From Bacillus pumilus (GTDB lineage Bacteria > Bacillota > Bacilli > Bacillales > Bacillaceae): 64,000 nt of DNA. The DNA is taken from the NCBI RefSeq assembly GCF_024498355.1, contig NZ_CP101833.1:2895001-2959000 (forward strand), read 5' to 3'. The notes below the pieces were generated by a model. The model ran no database searches. It was not told where the DNA came from and worked only from the letters and a program-made list of their open reading frames with translations. Position numbers and translations under genes: made by a program. Below, piece after piece: positions 53,088 through 62,747 of this stretch (position 1 is its first letter; the number at the start of each line of letters is the position of its first letter).

Positions 53088-54688
53088 TGAGAAGCCGGCG
53101 GCTGATCATGCTCTTCATACAGCATGTAGTCCGCTCCAGTGGACGCATAAATCCGGTTGCGTCCTTGGCGTTTTGACATATACAAGGCTTGGTCCGCTTC
53201 AAATAGAAGAGTTTCTAATACATTTGGATCATAAGCTGTATGAGCGATTCCAAAGCTCGCTGTCACTCGCACTTTTTCCTCATCAGTCTCAAAGAAACTC
53301 GTCTCAAACGAATGTCTCATTCGTTCCGCGATATGACATGCCTCTTCAAATGAATGATGCGGCAGACAAATGGCAAACTCTTCTCCCCCATATCGGCCAA
53401 ATAAATCATCCATTTTTAAATGCTGCTGACAAATGGAGACGACATGACGCAGTGCCTCGTCCCCGATATGATGTCCGTGCGTATCATTAATTTGTTTAAA
53501 GAAATCAATATCAAACAGCAAAATGGCGGTATCCTGCGCATCCTCTTCCAATAACATCTGCGTTCGTTCGATGAAAGAAGAACGGTTGAAGATATTCGTC
53601 AAACCATCCATATACGCACGGCGCTCCAGCTCTTCCTGTAGCAAACGCTGCTCTGTTACATCACTGATCACAATTTGCCTGCCCTCGATCTCGCCTCTTC
53701 TATTAAATAACGAAGAAGCAGTCAGTTGATAATAGAAGGGCTCTTCTTTTTCCCACATCAAATCATACTGCGCATGATCCTGCGGAGAACGCAGCCACTG
53801 AATAAACGCCGCCTCTTTGATTTCCCCTGAAAAAATATCGTCGATTTTATAGCCGATTCCCTTTTTATTAGAAAGTGCTGGAATGATCGTTGCAGCAGCG
53901 GGGTTGTAATCTATAAGTGTCCGGTATCGATCTAAAATGAGAACCCCCTCAGACATATGCTCAAACACACGCTCCATTGCAATGGGAGAGAGCTGAAAGA
54001 GCTGGAACGACATAATCGCCCATAAGTAGAGCGCATTGGTTAAAAACATCACCACAGGGACTGGGTCAATATGAAGGGGTGTAACGCCTAATAAATAAAT
54101 AAAAGAAGTCATAATTGGTAATGACATTCCCACTAACAGTATCAGAATCTGCTTTAAATATTCTTTTTTTGTAACACGTAAAAACCAAAGCAGCATAAAA
54201 ATAGCAAGCATCGAACAACCAAACGTATAAACGCCATGAATGATATACCAATAGCCAATCGTAAAATCAGCCAATAAAAATCCGTCTACTGAATTCATCG
54301 TGATGCTTCGATAAAAGAGTGAATGAAAAGAGTTGGTGAACACCATAATGGTGGTGAGAGTTGGAATCAGTAAGATGAGAAGCACGCGGCGCTTTGTGAA
54401 ATATTGATGGAATCCCGTAAATTGCAGCACAATCATGAGGCTGAACGGTGCGATAAACGGTAGACCTATGTATTGAAAACAAACCCAGAACATGATTTCT
54501 TCAGGAGTACGCGCCAATAATTCAAACGTATGCCCAAAAATATAAATCGCGGTTGCCCCAGACATGTACATAAACAATTGACAGCCAATATACCGATGGC
54601 GATTTGCATGAGCAATGATTGATAATATCACGGACAGAATGCCAGAAACACTCATGATCACAATAAAATGTAAAACAATCGAATCCAT
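53084..54688 (-). CDS. Membrane diguanylate cyclase (7TM-PAS-GGDEF)
   Basis: 534 residues. Seven N-terminal membrane helices of the histidine-kinase-N type (~5-230), a PAS domain (~240-345, ILDRYRTLIDYNPAAATII), and a GGDEF domain (~360-515) with substrate motif RYGGEEFAICLP and DIDFFKQINDTHGHHIGD. The active-site motif is intact (GGEEF). The inhibitory RxxD five residues before it is absent (KMDD), so product inhibition is not predicted. The 7TM part may sense a ligand. ATG 54688. Confidence 0.88.
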   Translation of the reverse strand: MDSIVLHFIVIMSVSGILSVILSIIAHANRHRYIGCQLFMYMSGATAIYIFGHTFELLARTPEEIMFWVCFQYIGLPFIAPFSLMIVLQFTGFHQYFTKRRVLLILLIPTLTTIMVFTNSFHSLFYRSITMNSVDGFLLADFTIGYWYIIHGVYTFGCSMLAIFMLLWFLRVTKKEYLKQILILLVGMSLPIMTSFIYLLGVTPLHIDPVPVVMFLTNALYLWAIMSFQLFQLSPIAMERVFEHMSEGVLILDRYRTLIDYNPAAATIIPALSNKKGIGYKIDDIFSGEIKEAAFIQWLRSPQDHAQYDLMWEKEEPFYYQLTASSLFNRRGEIEGRQIVISDVTEQRLLQEELERRAYMDGLTNIFNRSSFIERTQMLLEEDAQDTAILLFDIDFFKQINDTHGHHIGDEALRHVVSICQQHLKMDDLFGRYGGEEFAICLPHHSFEEACHIAERMRHSFETSFFETDEEKVRVTASFGIAHTAYDPNVLETLLFEADQALYMSKRQGRNRIYASTGADYMLYEEHDQPPASH

Positions 54689-55018
54689 GTAAACGCCCCA
54701 ATTTCAGTTATTTAGAACTAGTCTAATATTACTATATATGAGGACGTCTCAAATGGGAAGGTGTGATTTTGAATTGGTTGGAGGTTTTTTGTCTATTTTT
54801 AGACGATTACTTGTAATGAAAATCCAATCTTTTTACTATTTTTGCTTAATTTTAAGGAAAGGCATGTTGTGGTGTAGCAAACATCTAATAAGTTTGGAAT
54901 AAAAGATGAGGAGGTTCAAAAAGAATAAGTGATCTTTCAAATATTTATAAATATTCAATTCACGGAATTGATTTAATTACTATAAACAGTTAACAAATAA
55001 TCAAATATTTTTCGTTTT

Positions 55019-55085
55019 TGCCTCTTGTCTTCTTTTCAGCATTTACATGGAATCCATTGCAACCTAGTAAGGGCCTTGACTAGAA
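55019..55085 (+). repeat. Degenerate fragment of the 190 bp repeat (third copy)
   Basis: CTTGTCTTCTTTTCAGC is followed by GGAATCCATTGCAACCTAGTAAGG, matching the core of copies 1 and 2 (...TTTGTCTTCTTTTCAGCG...AACCTTTGCAGTCTAGGAAGG) over ~60 bases with about ten differences; the right part is lost. Confidence 0.65.
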
Positions 55086-55212
55086 TTGTATTTTTAATTT
55101 TTTTTGCACAAGAAAATCTTCAAAAATTAACACATCTAAAGTCACTGTTTTTAGTTACTTTCCCCTTTCTTCTCACGTTGTAATCACATATTTATTCCCA
55201 GATAATTATTAT

Positions 55213-55246
55213 ACAAAAAAGCTTATAGACTTTGTCTACAAGCTTA
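55213..55246 (-). terminator. Terminator of the VanZ-like gene
   Basis: AAGCTTATAGAC-ttt-GTCTACAAGCTT (one mismatch) and a T tract on the minus strand. Confidence 0.8.
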
Positions 55247-55286
55247 GATAACCATAATAGATTTCAAACAGCATCAAGATTTCCTA

Positions 55287-55862
55287 TCACTCAAAAAATA
55301 AATTTCTTATTGGATAAACAAATTTATATGAAAAATAACCAATAAAAAAACCGAGTGTATTTAAAATTAAATCATCTACATCAAAACTTCTGTAAGTAAA
55401 ACCGATTAAATTTGAGATGGTTAACTGACTCATCTCTATAATAAGTGATGAAAGAAAACCAATTATGAATACCCCTCTTATTTTCAAAGTTAAATTATTA
55501 AAAACTAATTGAATAAATATTGCCAAAGGAAATAATAATAATAAATTACCTCCAATTTGAGTTAATATAGTGGTCAAAGAACTTTCACTAATTATGTTTA
55601 TAATGGATCTTAACGGTATAAAATTATTTTCTTCCTCAAAACCCTCAGAAATTCGATCATTAATCAAATCCACATCTATAGGAATAGGAAATAATGTAAC
55701 ATATAAAAGTCCACTAATATAAGCAAAAAAAACAAAAATAAATATACTTTTTTCAATTGGATAAAATTTTTGTTTCAATATAAATATTTTGTAGATTCGA
55801 AACAAAATATTTATAATATACATCAATAAACCAATGAAAATAGCTAAACCATTGGTAATCAT
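55287..55862 (-). CDS. VanZ-like membrane protein
   Basis: 191 residues, five hydrophobic helices (~5-30, 42-62, 105-130, 130-150, 165-185). NFIPLRSIINII and SLIIEMSQLTISNLIGFTYRSFDVDDLILNTLGFFIGY are VanZ signatures. VanZ proteins are linked to glycopeptide/lipopeptide resistance but most are uncharacterised. Codon use is AT-rich compared with the core genes and it lies in the decayed element, so it was probably acquired. GGTGATTAA precedes ATG 55862. Confidence 0.8.
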   Translation of the reverse strand: MITNGLAIFIGLLMYIINILFRIYKIFILKQKFYPIEKSIFIFVFFAYISGLLYVTLFPIPIDVDLINDRISEGFEEENNFIPLRSIINIISESSLTTILTQIGGNLLLLFPLAIFIQLVFNNLTLKIRGVFIIGFLSSLIIEMSQLTISNLIGFTYRSFDVDDLILNTLGFFIGYFSYKFVYPIRNLFFE

Positions 55863-55878
55863 TTAATCACCTTTCTTA

Positions 55879-56259
55879 CTAATTTGTAATTCTTCCATGC
55901 CCACCAGTATAAACACTACTTTGGGCTTTTTTAAAAATCATATAAAAATCTCCAGATGTCTTATTAGAATAAACATTTGTAGTGGTTCCTTCTTTTGTAA
56001 AACTTTTCACACCCACATATTTACTTGAAAACCATCCAGTCTTACGATACAATTCAATTTTAAAACTGCCTTTTTGTCCATAAGTATCACTAGTCGTTGA
56101 AATTTTAATGTTCTTTCCTTTTAAACTCCAATTTCTAGACGTAAGTTGATGTTTAAACTCAAAGGTAAATTTCGATGGATCGTCTTTTGCTTGAACAGCT
56201 ATAGGGGTCAATAAACTTAAACATAGGGCAACTGCCATTAAAACCTTTTTAATTTTCAC
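55879..56259 (-). CDS. Small secreted beta-rich protein, unknown
   Basis: 126 residues with a classical signal peptide (KKVLMAVALCLSLLTPIAVQA, cleaved near residue 24). The mature part is polar and beta-rich (GSFKIELYRKTGWFSSKYVG, SKTSGDFYMIF-like) with no cysteine. GTG start behind AAGGAGTGG. It precedes the VanZ gene by 16 bases and is likely co-transcribed. Unrecognised; a small secreted effector or a bacteriocin-like product are untested possibilities. Confidence 0.7.
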   Translation of the reverse strand: MKIKKVLMAVALCLSLLTPIAVQAKDDPSKFTFEFKHQLTSRNWSLKGKNIKISTTSDTYGQKGSFKIELYRKTGWFSSKYVGVKSFTKEGTTTNVYSNKTSGDFYMIFKKAQSSVYTGGHGRITN

Positions 56260-56331
56260 TTCTTACCACTCCTTCAATATAATAACATTAATTATAGCAA
56301 AGATTTATGTTACATAACTTTAAAGTTATTT

Positions 56332-57157
56332 GTGCTTTTTAATATTGATTTATTTGTAAAACTTCTCATAACTAATTTAGAAGTGTCCTCTTTAAGAGTC
56401 TACGAGCTAGAACTGTTCCTATATATAGAAATCTTAATTGAAACGATTACCAATAAATACGCTCGTGATTCCCAAAAAATCCATTCTACCTTATCAGCCG
56501 TATTCAACTTTTCAGCGAAGTATCATGGTACTGAGAACAATCCAGCGAAAGTAGTGGGTAATTTTGAAGTGACTGTTAATAAAAGGTTGAATTACTGGGA
56601 GTTTGAAGAGTTTAAAACATTTATAAGTGTGGTGGAGGATCCATTGTATAAGCATTATTTTCCACGCTTTATTTTAGTGGAGCGAGAAAAGGAGAGTTAC
56701 TTGCCTTAACATGGGCTGATGTCAATTTTGAAGAAAATTATATAGAAATTAATAAGACGGAGTATAATAGAGAAATTACCCCTCCAAAAACAGCCGCATC
56801 TATTAGAATTATTTTGATGCCAAATCAAAAAGGGATCTATTAAAGGGCACAAAAAATGACGCTGAAAAAATAGCGCCAGTTAAAAATAGTTATAGAGTTT
56901 TTGGAACGTTTTACGATAGTATAGCTACCAGCACTATCGACAGACGTTATGCAAAATATTTAAAAGAATCGAATGTCAGAAAGATTATTATTCACGAATT
57001 CAGACATTCCCATGCCTCATATTTAATAAATAAGACCTGCGTGCTGGCAAATCGTTTAGGTCACTCAGATGTTGCAGAAACACTAAACACTTATAGCCAT
57101 CTATACCCTTCCAAACAAAAGGAAGTTGTAGCTTTCATGGAAGAAGAAATTTTCTAA
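56332..57157 (+). pseudogene. Tyrosine recombinase (integrase) pseudogene
   Basis: Fragments in different frames add up to one integrase of the Tn916/ICEBs1 type. The N-terminal part (YARDSQKIHSTLSAVFNFSAKYHG...; ends 56709) is followed, after a frameshift near 56660, by GARKGELLALTWADVNFEE with the first catalytic Arg. A stop and loss of ~50 residues follow, then TIDRRYAKYL...HEFRHSHASYLIN and RLGHSDVAETLNTYSHLYP with the His-Arg-His and Tyr motifs, ending at 57157. Immediately beyond lies ssrA, a standard integration site. Inactive. Confidence 0.85.
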
Positions 57158-57177
57158 AATGATGCCAAAATGATGCC
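57156..57177 (+). repeat. Tandem 11 bp repeat at the integrase end
   Basis: AAAATGATGCC occurs twice head to tail, overlapping the integrase stop and lying ~55 bp before the ssrA 3' end. Such short repeats are typical arm-type binding sites of integrases next to att. Confidence 0.55.
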
Positions 57178-57183
57178 AGACCA

Positions 57184-57211
57184 GTATCAAGGGCTTTCAA
57201 ACCCTTGATAC
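57184..57211. terminator. Hairpin downstream of ssrA
   Basis: GTATCAAGGG-ctttcaaa-CCCTTGATAC, 10 bp perfect stem, ~20 bases beyond the tmRNA 3' end; no strong T tract. Could be the ssrA terminator or a remnant att hairpin. Confidence 0.5.
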
Positions 57212-57230
57212 GACTGCATTCTAAAAGTTT

Positions 57231-57593
57231 TGATGGAGACGGTGGGAGTCGAACCCACGTCCAGAGACATCGATTACTTAAGCGTCTACGAGCGTAGTCA
57301 ACATATTTACGTGTTCACTCATCCGCATGCCTGCTGACGGGCGCTTGGAGAGCTAGTCTGATGAATCTCTTCTTACGTCCTCAGACGGAAACGTAAGCGT
57401 AGCCTACTTCATTGGGCTCCTCACAGACACATAGGCAATGTCAGGAAGAGCTCGCTGCGCTTATTAGGCAGCTAGTGCTAAGTTTTGGTTAAAACTTTTA
57501 GTTTTGCCAGTTACATTTAGTGCGTGTTAACGAGATCGCCTCTCGGCTCGCAGCTCAAGCTCGAACCGCCCCTGTCGAATCCGTAACGTCCCC
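57231..57593 (-). ncRNA. ssrA: tmRNA (10Sa RNA)
   Basis: The 5' end GGGGACGTTACGGATTCGACAGGGG (minus strand from 57593) and the 3' end ending GACGTGGGTTCGACTCCCACCGTCTCCA form the tRNA-like domain with the T-arm. The tag frame at 57461-57508 reads GKTKSFNQNLALAA followed by two stops. Expected rescue partner SmpB lies ~180 bp upstream. The encoded 3' terminus is CCATCA rather than CCACCA, so the final CCA would need to be added after processing at 57234. Confidence 0.95.
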
Positions 57594-57771
57594 TTGTAAA
57601 AGGGATATACGGGATGGAAACGTTCAGCTTAACTGCTTCCGTATATAACTATTATAACAGCCTCATCGCTTGAAACAACTGGTGGTTTCTGTAAAAACCT
57701 GCGATGATTGTTTACTGCATATCATATTGTAGCATAATACTTCCGCTCACAGCAAGCAATCTGCCCCCGGA

Positions 57772-58242
57772 CTAGAATTGCTTTTGTCGATCACGGAAGG
57801 CACGGTCGATTTCACGTTTTGCATCTTTTTTCTTCAGATCTTCACGTTTATCGTATTTCTTTTTCCCTTTACCGATTCCGATCAGCACTTTGGCAAAGCC
57901 ATTCTTCAAATATAATTTAATAGGAACTAGTGAGTAGCCCTCTTCCTTTATGGCACCAATCAATTTGCTAATTTGCTTGCGATGAAGCAGCAGCTTTCTC
58001 GTTCTTAGCGGATCATGGTTATAGCGGTTCCCCTGCTCGTATGGGCTGACATGCATGTTGTGAAGAAACACTTCTCCTCGTTCGATTTTGGCAAAGGAAT
58101 CTTTTAAATTCACTTTTCCTGCACGAATCGACTTGATTTCAGTTCCTTGTAACACAAGGCCTGCTTCGTATGTTTCTTCTATAAAATAGTCATGATTTGC
58201 TTTTTTGTTTTGGGAAACAACCTTTCCCTCTCCCTTTGGCAT
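57772..58242 (-). CDS. smpB: SsrA-binding protein SmpB
   Basis: 156 residues from ATG 58242, with GGAGGG upstream; upstream in-frame codons to 58347 belong to the rnr terminator region and are not part of the gene. [35 protein letters not shown] and the C-terminal basic tail [22 protein letters not shown] are conserved. Carries tmRNA to stalled ribosomes. Lies ~180 bp upstream of ssrA on the same strand. Confidence 0.96.
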   Translation of the reverse strand: MPKGEGKVVSQNKKANHDYFIEETYEAGLVLQGTEIKSIRAGKVNLKDSFAKIERGEVFLHNMHVSPYEQGNRYNHDPLRTRKLLLHRKQISKLIGAIKEEGYSLVPIKLYLKNGFAKVLIGIGKGKKKYDKREDLKKKDAKREIDRAFRDRQKQF

Positions 58243-58338
58243 TGGCGTACACCCTCCTTTTGACACAAACACAGTCCAAATCGTACGGATTATTTTATCA
58301 AACAATCCAGCTTTCGACAATGCTGACGCCATGTGGTC

Positions 58339-58376
58339 AAAAAGCAAATAGAGCGTGTTGCCCTATTTGCTTTTTT
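58339..58376 (-). terminator. Terminator of rnr
   Basis: AAAAGCAAATAG/CTATTTGCTTTT stem, loop of 11, with T tracts on both strands. Confidence 0.8.
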
Positions 58377-58382
58377 GGCACG

Positions 58383-60722
58383 TTACTTTTTCTTTTTTCG
58401 CTTTTGTTTCGGTGCGTTATCAAATACGCGTTTTTTCTTTTTCTTCTTTTTTCGACCTGTGAACCAGTCGCCGCCTTTATCGTCTTTTGCCTTATCCCCA
58501 GACGCCTTCTGACCAACGCTCCCTTTTTTTGCTGGTGAATCTGTCCGTTTTTTGAACTTGAAATCTTTAGGTGATTTACGACGAGTGCCTTTCATCCCGA
58601 CGATTTCAAAATCAATGGAGTGCTCATCTTTATTGACATTCACCACTTTGACAGTGATTTCGTCACCGATGCGATATACATTTCCTGTACGCTCACCGAT
58701 CATAGCAAAATGCTGTTCATCAAAGCGATAGTAGTCGTCTGTCATGTAGCTGACATGGACGAGACCTTCTATCGTATTCGGCAGTTCAACGAATAGTCCG
58801 AAATTCGTCACGGAACTAATCATCCCATCAAATTCTTCACCGATTTTATCAAGCATGAACTCTGCCTTTTTCAGGTCATCTGTTTCACGCTCTGCATCGA
58901 CGGACCGGCGTTCCATTGTAGACGCATGGTCTGCTATTTCTGGCAGCAGCTGTCCCCACTTTTCAAGGGTAGCTTCGTCTGTCTTTTTCTGAATCAAATA
59001 GGTTCTGATCAGTCTATGAACAATTAAATCAGGATATCGGCGGATCGGTGATGTGAAGTGCGTATAGAATTCCGTTGATAACCCAAAGTGCCCGATGCTT
59101 TCTGGATCATACTTCGCCTGTTTCATAGAGCGAAGCATGACGGTTTGAATGACTACTTCTTCTGGCTGATCTCGGACGGCATCCAGTACACTTTGAAGTG
59201 CACGCGGGTGAATGTTCGTCGACGTTCCTTTAACAATGTACCCAAATGTTGTCACGAATTCTAAAAAGCGCTGAAGCTTCTCAGGATTTGGTTCTTCGTG
59301 AATTCGGTAAATGAACGGTACATTCATCCAGTGGAAGTGCTCTGCAACCGTCTCGTTTGCGACAAGCATGAATTCTTCAATTAATTTCTCCGCGACTGAA
59401 CGCTCTCGAATGATGACATCCTTTGCCGCTCCTTCATCATCAACAAGCACTTTCGCTTCCTTGAAGTCAAAGTCTACAGCTCCACGCTCCATCCGCTTGT
59501 CACGAAGGATTTCTGCAAGCTTCTCCATCTCTTGGAACATAGGAACAAGCGGCTCGTATTTCTCTAGAAGCTCTTCGTCTTGGTCCACTAAAATCTTATT
59601 CACATCTGAATACGTCATTCTCTCAGTTGTTTTGATCACACTTTGGAAAATCTCGTGTTTGACGACTTTCCCATTGCGATCAATGACCATTTCACAGGAA
59701 AGTGTGAGACGATCGACCTTTGGATTTAATGAACAAATGCCGTTTGATAGACGATGCGGAATCATCGGAATGACGCGGTCTACAAGATACACACTCGTCC
59801 CGCGCTCATAGGCTTCCTGATCAATCGGGGAATTTTCAGTGACATAATGAGAGACGTCTGCAATATGCACCCCTAGCTTATATTTACCATCATCCAGCTT
59901 TTGCACAGTGACTGCGTCATCTAAGTCCTTCGCATCTGCACCGTCGATTGTCACAATCGTTTCGTTGCGCAGATCACGTCTGCCTTCCAGATCTTTTTCA
60001 TCGATTGTTTCAGGTGTGTCTACCGCCTGCTGCAGCGCCTCTTCTGGGAACTCACCTGGCAGGCCGTGTTTATGAATGATCGACAAAATATCAATGCCTG
60101 GGTCATTTTTATGACCTAAAATTTCAGTCACTTCGCCCTCTGCACTCATTCTTCCTTCCGGATAGCTTGTCAGCGTCGCAACGACTTTATGACCTTCTAC
60201 CGCTCCGTTTTTGGCGGATTTCGGGATAAAGATATCGTGTGTGATCTTTTTATCATCAGGAATGACAAAACCAAAGCTTTTTGTTTCTGTATAGGTACCG
60301 ACAACCGACTGAATATTACGCTCCAGAATTCGGATGACTGTCCCTTCTTTTTTGGTGCCATTGGATTTATGGCTGACACGAACCATGACCGTATCGCCAT
60401 TCATCGCTGTTCCAAGTTCTGTTGGCGGAATGAAAATATCATCCTGTCCAAACTCTTCAGGTGTCACAAAGGCAAATCCTTTCGCATGAGCGGACAGCTT
60501 TCCTTTCACCAAATTCATTTTTTCCGGTACACCGTAGCGATCACTGCGGGTACGGACGATAAGTCCCTGATCCTCTAATATCACAAGTGCTTTGATGAGC
60601 TCTTTATAATCATCAGCATTTGTAATTTCCATCATGACTTCTAATTCTTGTACTGTTAACGGTTTGTACGCCTCTTCTTGCATAAAAGCGAGTAATTCAT
60701 TCATAAATTCTTCTTTTTGCAC
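58383..60722 (-). CDS. rnr: Ribonuclease R
   Basis: 779 residues. N-terminal HTH-like and two cold-shock domains (~1-230), RNB catalytic domain with [17 protein letters not shown] (metal-binding aspartates) from ~250, S1 domain (~625-710), and a very basic K/R-rich tail. 3'-5' exoribonuclease that degrades structured RNA, partner of tmRNA-mediated decay. GTG start behind AGGGGG. The rnr-smpB pairing is conserved in Bacillus. Confidence 0.95.
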   Translation of the reverse strand: MQKEEFMNELLAFMQEEAYKPLTVQELEVMMEITNADDYKELIKALVILEDQGLIVRTRSDRYGVPEKMNLVKGKLSAHAKGFAFVTPEEFGQDDIFIPPTELGTAMNGDTVMVRVSHKSNGTKKEGTVIRILERNIQSVVGTYTETKSFGFVIPDDKKITHDIFIPKSAKNGAVEGHKVVATLTSYPEGRMSAEGEVTEILGHKNDPGIDILSIIHKHGLPGEFPEEALQQAVDTPETIDEKDLEGRRDLRNETIVTIDGADAKDLDDAVTVQKLDDGKYKLGVHIADVSHYVTENSPIDQEAYERGTSVYLVDRVIPMIPHRLSNGICSLNPKVDRLTLSCEMVIDRNGKVVKHEIFQSVIKTTERMTYSDVNKILVDQDEELLEKYEPLVPMFQEMEKLAEILRDKRMERGAVDFDFKEAKVLVDDEGAAKDVIIRERSVAEKLIEEFMLVANETVAEHFHWMNVPFIYRIHEEPNPEKLQRFLEFVTTFGYIVKGTSTNIHPRALQSVLDAVRDQPEEVVIQTVMLRSMKQAKYDPESIGHFGLSTEFYTHFTSPIRRYPDLIVHRLIRTYLIQKKTDEATLEKWGQLLPEIADHASTMERRSVDAERETDDLKKAEFMLDKIGEEFDGMISSVTNFGLFVELPNTIEGLVHVSYMTDDYYRFDEQHFAMIGERTGNVYRIGDEITVKVVNVNKDEHSIDFEIVGMKGTRRKSPKDFKFKKRTDSPAKKGSVGQKASGDKAKDDKGGDWFTGRKKKKKKKRVFDNAPKQKRKKKK

Positions 60723-60741
60723 ACTCTAACCCCCTATATAT

Positions 60742-61488
60742 TTAAATTGACCAATCAAGTGATTCTAAGAATGCATACACATCCTGATGAACCTTTTCCC
60801 GCTCTTTATCAAGCGTGATGACATGGCCCGATTCTTCATACCATTTCAAATGTTTTTGATCTGTCTCTACTTCGTTATAAATGATATTTGCACTGTCTGT
60901 ATTAATCATATGATCATGACGTGCCTGAACAACAAAAGTAGGTGAATAAATCATGTCAACATTGTTTCTTACATCTGCAATCAGCTCTTGCAGGCCCTTG
61001 AGTGTACCCATTGGTGTTTTCTTGAACTCTTCCATTTCCTGTTCAATTTGGTCCTCTGACTTACCCTCGAATTTTTTATAATTACGGGCATAATCTAGTA
61101 CACCCTGGTACATGACGTCTTCACTTTTTATGTACATAGGTGCACACATAGGTACAATTCCCTTTACAGGTACAGTGTAACCTAATTTCAATGAAAAAAC
61201 TCCTCCGAGGGACAGTCCGCAAACAGCAACCTCCTCATAGCCCTCATCTTTTAAAAATTGATACCCTTCTTCTACATCTTTCCACCAATCTATCGGGCCT
61301 GTATGAACAAGCTCTTCTGGCGGCACGCCGTGTCCTTTGTATTGAGGTGCATGGCATGTATAACCTCTTTCATTCAGGTAACGGCCAAGCATTCGAACAT
61401 CTGCTGTATTCCCAGTAAAACCGTGAAGAAGAAGCACCGCCTTTTCTCCACCTTTAAACGTAAATGGTTTTGGTGTAACAACTTTCAT
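60742..61488 (-). CDS. est: Carboxylesterase
   Basis: 248 residues from ATG 61488 (an upstream in-frame ATG at 61551 lacks support). Alpha/beta hydrolase with LLLHGFTG, catalytic S93 in [10 protein letters not shown] in HDHMI, and H in SGHVI; matches the Bacillus/Geobacillus Est30 monoglyceride-lipase-like carboxylesterases. Hydrolyses short-chain esters. 19 bases before rnr. Confidence 0.92.
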   Translation of the reverse strand: MKVVTPKPFTFKGGEKAVLLLHGFTGNTADVRMLGRYLNERGYTCHAPQYKGHGVPPEELVHTGPIDWWKDVEEGYQFLKDEGYEEVAVCGLSLGGVFSLKLGYTVPVKGIVPMCAPMYIKSEDVMYQGVLDYARNYKKFEGKSEDQIEQEMEEFKKTPMGTLKGLQELIADVRNNVDMIYSPTFVVQARHDHMINTDSANIIYNEVETDQKHLKWYEESGHVITLDKEREKVHQDVYAFLESLDWSI

Positions 61489-61568
61489 GATGTGACTTCC
61501 TTTCCTTCTGTTATGGTTTATATTTTCCACTTGTATGTATGAAACAAACACAAAAGAGTGCTGATACT

Positions 61569-61598
61569 AAAAAAAGGTCTGAAAAAAGATCAGACCTT
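61569..61598 (-). terminator. Terminator of secG
   Basis: AAGGTCTG-aaaaaagat-CAGACCTT with seven T on the minus strand. Confidence 0.85.
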
Positions 61599-61612
61599 CT
61601 GTTACTCGCTCT

Positions 61613-61846
61613 TTACACGCCTAAATATGCCAATGCAAGTGTTAATATGAAGAAAAGCACTGACAAAATGACCGTTAATCGGTGAAGAATCAAGTCAAGG
61701 CCTCTCGCTTTTTGCTTACCGAAAAGCTGCTCGGCTCCACCTGAAATAGCGCCTGACAGTCCAGCACTTTTACTTGATTGTAATAATACAACGATGATAA
61801 GTGCGATACTGACAATTACGAGTAATGTGATAACAAATGCGTGCAT
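61613..61846 (-). CDS. secG: Preprotein translocase subunit SecG
   Basis: 77 residues from ATG 61846 (GGAGGTG upstream). Two membrane helices (~3-24, ~53-74) separated by the conserved loop [28 protein letters not shown]. Part of the SecYEG channel. Single gene with its own terminator. Confidence 0.95.
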   Translation of the reverse strand: MHAFVITLLVIVSIALIIVVLLQSSKSAGLSGAISGGAEQLFGKQKARGLDLILHRLTVILSVLFFILTLALAYLGV

Positions 61847-62031
61847 GAAAACACCTCCAGACAAACTGGTACACATAACTTTATTTTACATGAAAACAAG
61901 GTGCATGTCACGAAACATCAAAATAAAGATTTCCTATATATTGTCGACTTTATTTGTTATTTTGATTCAATTTCGTTCAAAAGGGTTGCGTGCAGCATTT
62001 TTTATATTCGATTTTGAGTTAAAAAAACATT

Positions 62032-62322
62032 TTAACGAGTTGCTTCTTCTTTTAATAGCTGTTTTAATTCTACTAACAAACGTTCAGCTCCTTCAGGGCT
62101 TAGCATCACTTTGCCATTTCCATAGCTTTTGTTGTATTTCGTTACTTGTCCAGTTAACAGGCAGCTCTTATCTGCATCATATTTTTTCAGCATGATGGTT
62201 TGATCTTCTATGAAAATTTCTAAAAGCTGCTCTTCTTTGATATTGAGTACCTTTCGCATTTCTGAAGGCAGCACAATTCTGCCAAGAGAATCAATGTGTC
62301 TGACCATCCCAGTTCTTTTCAA
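62032..62322 (-). CDS. AbrB-family transition-state regulator
   Basis: 96 residues. TTG 62322 is placed 8 bases after AAGGAGG; an ATG at 62328 is only 2 bases away from it. The product, MKRTGMVRHIDSLGRIVLP..., aligns with the N-terminal swapped-hairpin DNA-binding domain of AbrB/Abh, and the C-terminus (SPEGAERLLVELKQLL) with the AbrB tail. Not the main abrB locus; probably a paralogue. Lies 38 bases after an XRE gene in the same direction. Confidence 0.82.
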   Translation of the reverse strand: MKRTGMVRHIDSLGRIVLPSEMRKVLNIKEEQLLEIFIEDQTIMLKKYDADKSCLLTGQVTKYNKSYGNGKVMLSPEGAERLLVELKQLLKEEATR

Positions 62323-62359
62323 TGACATTGCCTCCTTAAAGATGATATGATGATTCCAA

Positions 62360-62593
62360 TCATTGACTTTTGTCAACGTTTTCATAGTAAAATAGATCTT
62401 CAAATTTTTTATCAAAGTAATGAATCATTTTGCCAATGACAAGCTGTCCTGGTTTCCGGTGACCATTTAATACCCTGCTGAGTGTGGCAGGAGAGATGCC
62501 AATTTCATCTGCGAGCTGATTTAAAGACATATCGTTTTCGATCATATACTGCATCACAAAAGCTCGCCTGATCTGAATCTTTTCGACCATCAT
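62360..62593 (-). CDS. XRE-family regulator (77 residues)
   Basis: 77 residues, mostly one helix-turn-helix (~20-55: MSLNQLADEIGISPATLSRVLNGHRKPG) with a short acidic tail. GGAGG precedes two ATGs. Pairs with the AbrB-like gene downstream and may form a two-gene control unit. Divergent from the RghR-like genes, with ~150 bp between. Target unknown. Confidence 0.82.
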   Translation of the reverse strand: MMVEKIQIRRAFVMQYMIENDMSLNQLADEIGISPATLSRVLNGHRKPGQLVIGKMIHYFDKKFEDLFYYENVDKSQ

Positions 62594-62653
62594 TACAACC
62601 TCCTATAGGATCAATATGTACAGAATGTAGGACTCTCACAACACACAAATCTA

Positions 62654-62676
62654 TTAACTTATGTCAACACTTTTGC
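62654..62676 (+). promoter_or_regulatory. Shared motif upstream of RghR-like gene 1
   Basis: TTAACTTATGTCAACACTTTTG. The same layout, TTAACTAATGTCAATATTTTC, occurs upstream of the second RghR-like gene at 63182-63202. It may be an autoregulatory binding site for these paralogues. Confidence 0.4.
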
Positions 62677-62747
62677 ACCTCTGCTATTTCCTTTGGTCAA
62701 TGATCATACTAAAATAAGTCATATACTGAAATGTGAGGTTCGATGTC

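Larger units (their letters stand above)
54689..55286. other. AT-rich region without genes
   Basis: About 600 bases upstream of the GGDEF gene and downstream of the VanZ gene. Contains a decayed fragment of the 190 bp repeat (55019-55085) and the VanZ terminator (55213-55246). No ORF with a ribosome site and no clear RNA structure elsewhere. Base composition is lower in G+C than the flanks; probably a remnant of the integrated element. Confidence 0.55.

Noticed and set aside
54689..55286. Possible small gene or ncRNA behind GAGGAGG near 54908
   Set aside because: The site is followed by a 15-codon frame only, with no hairpin or promoter that would support an RNA gene.
58242..58347. N-terminal extension of smpB
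   Set aside because: The extra 35 codons overlap the rnr terminator and precede a good ribosome site for ATG 58242.
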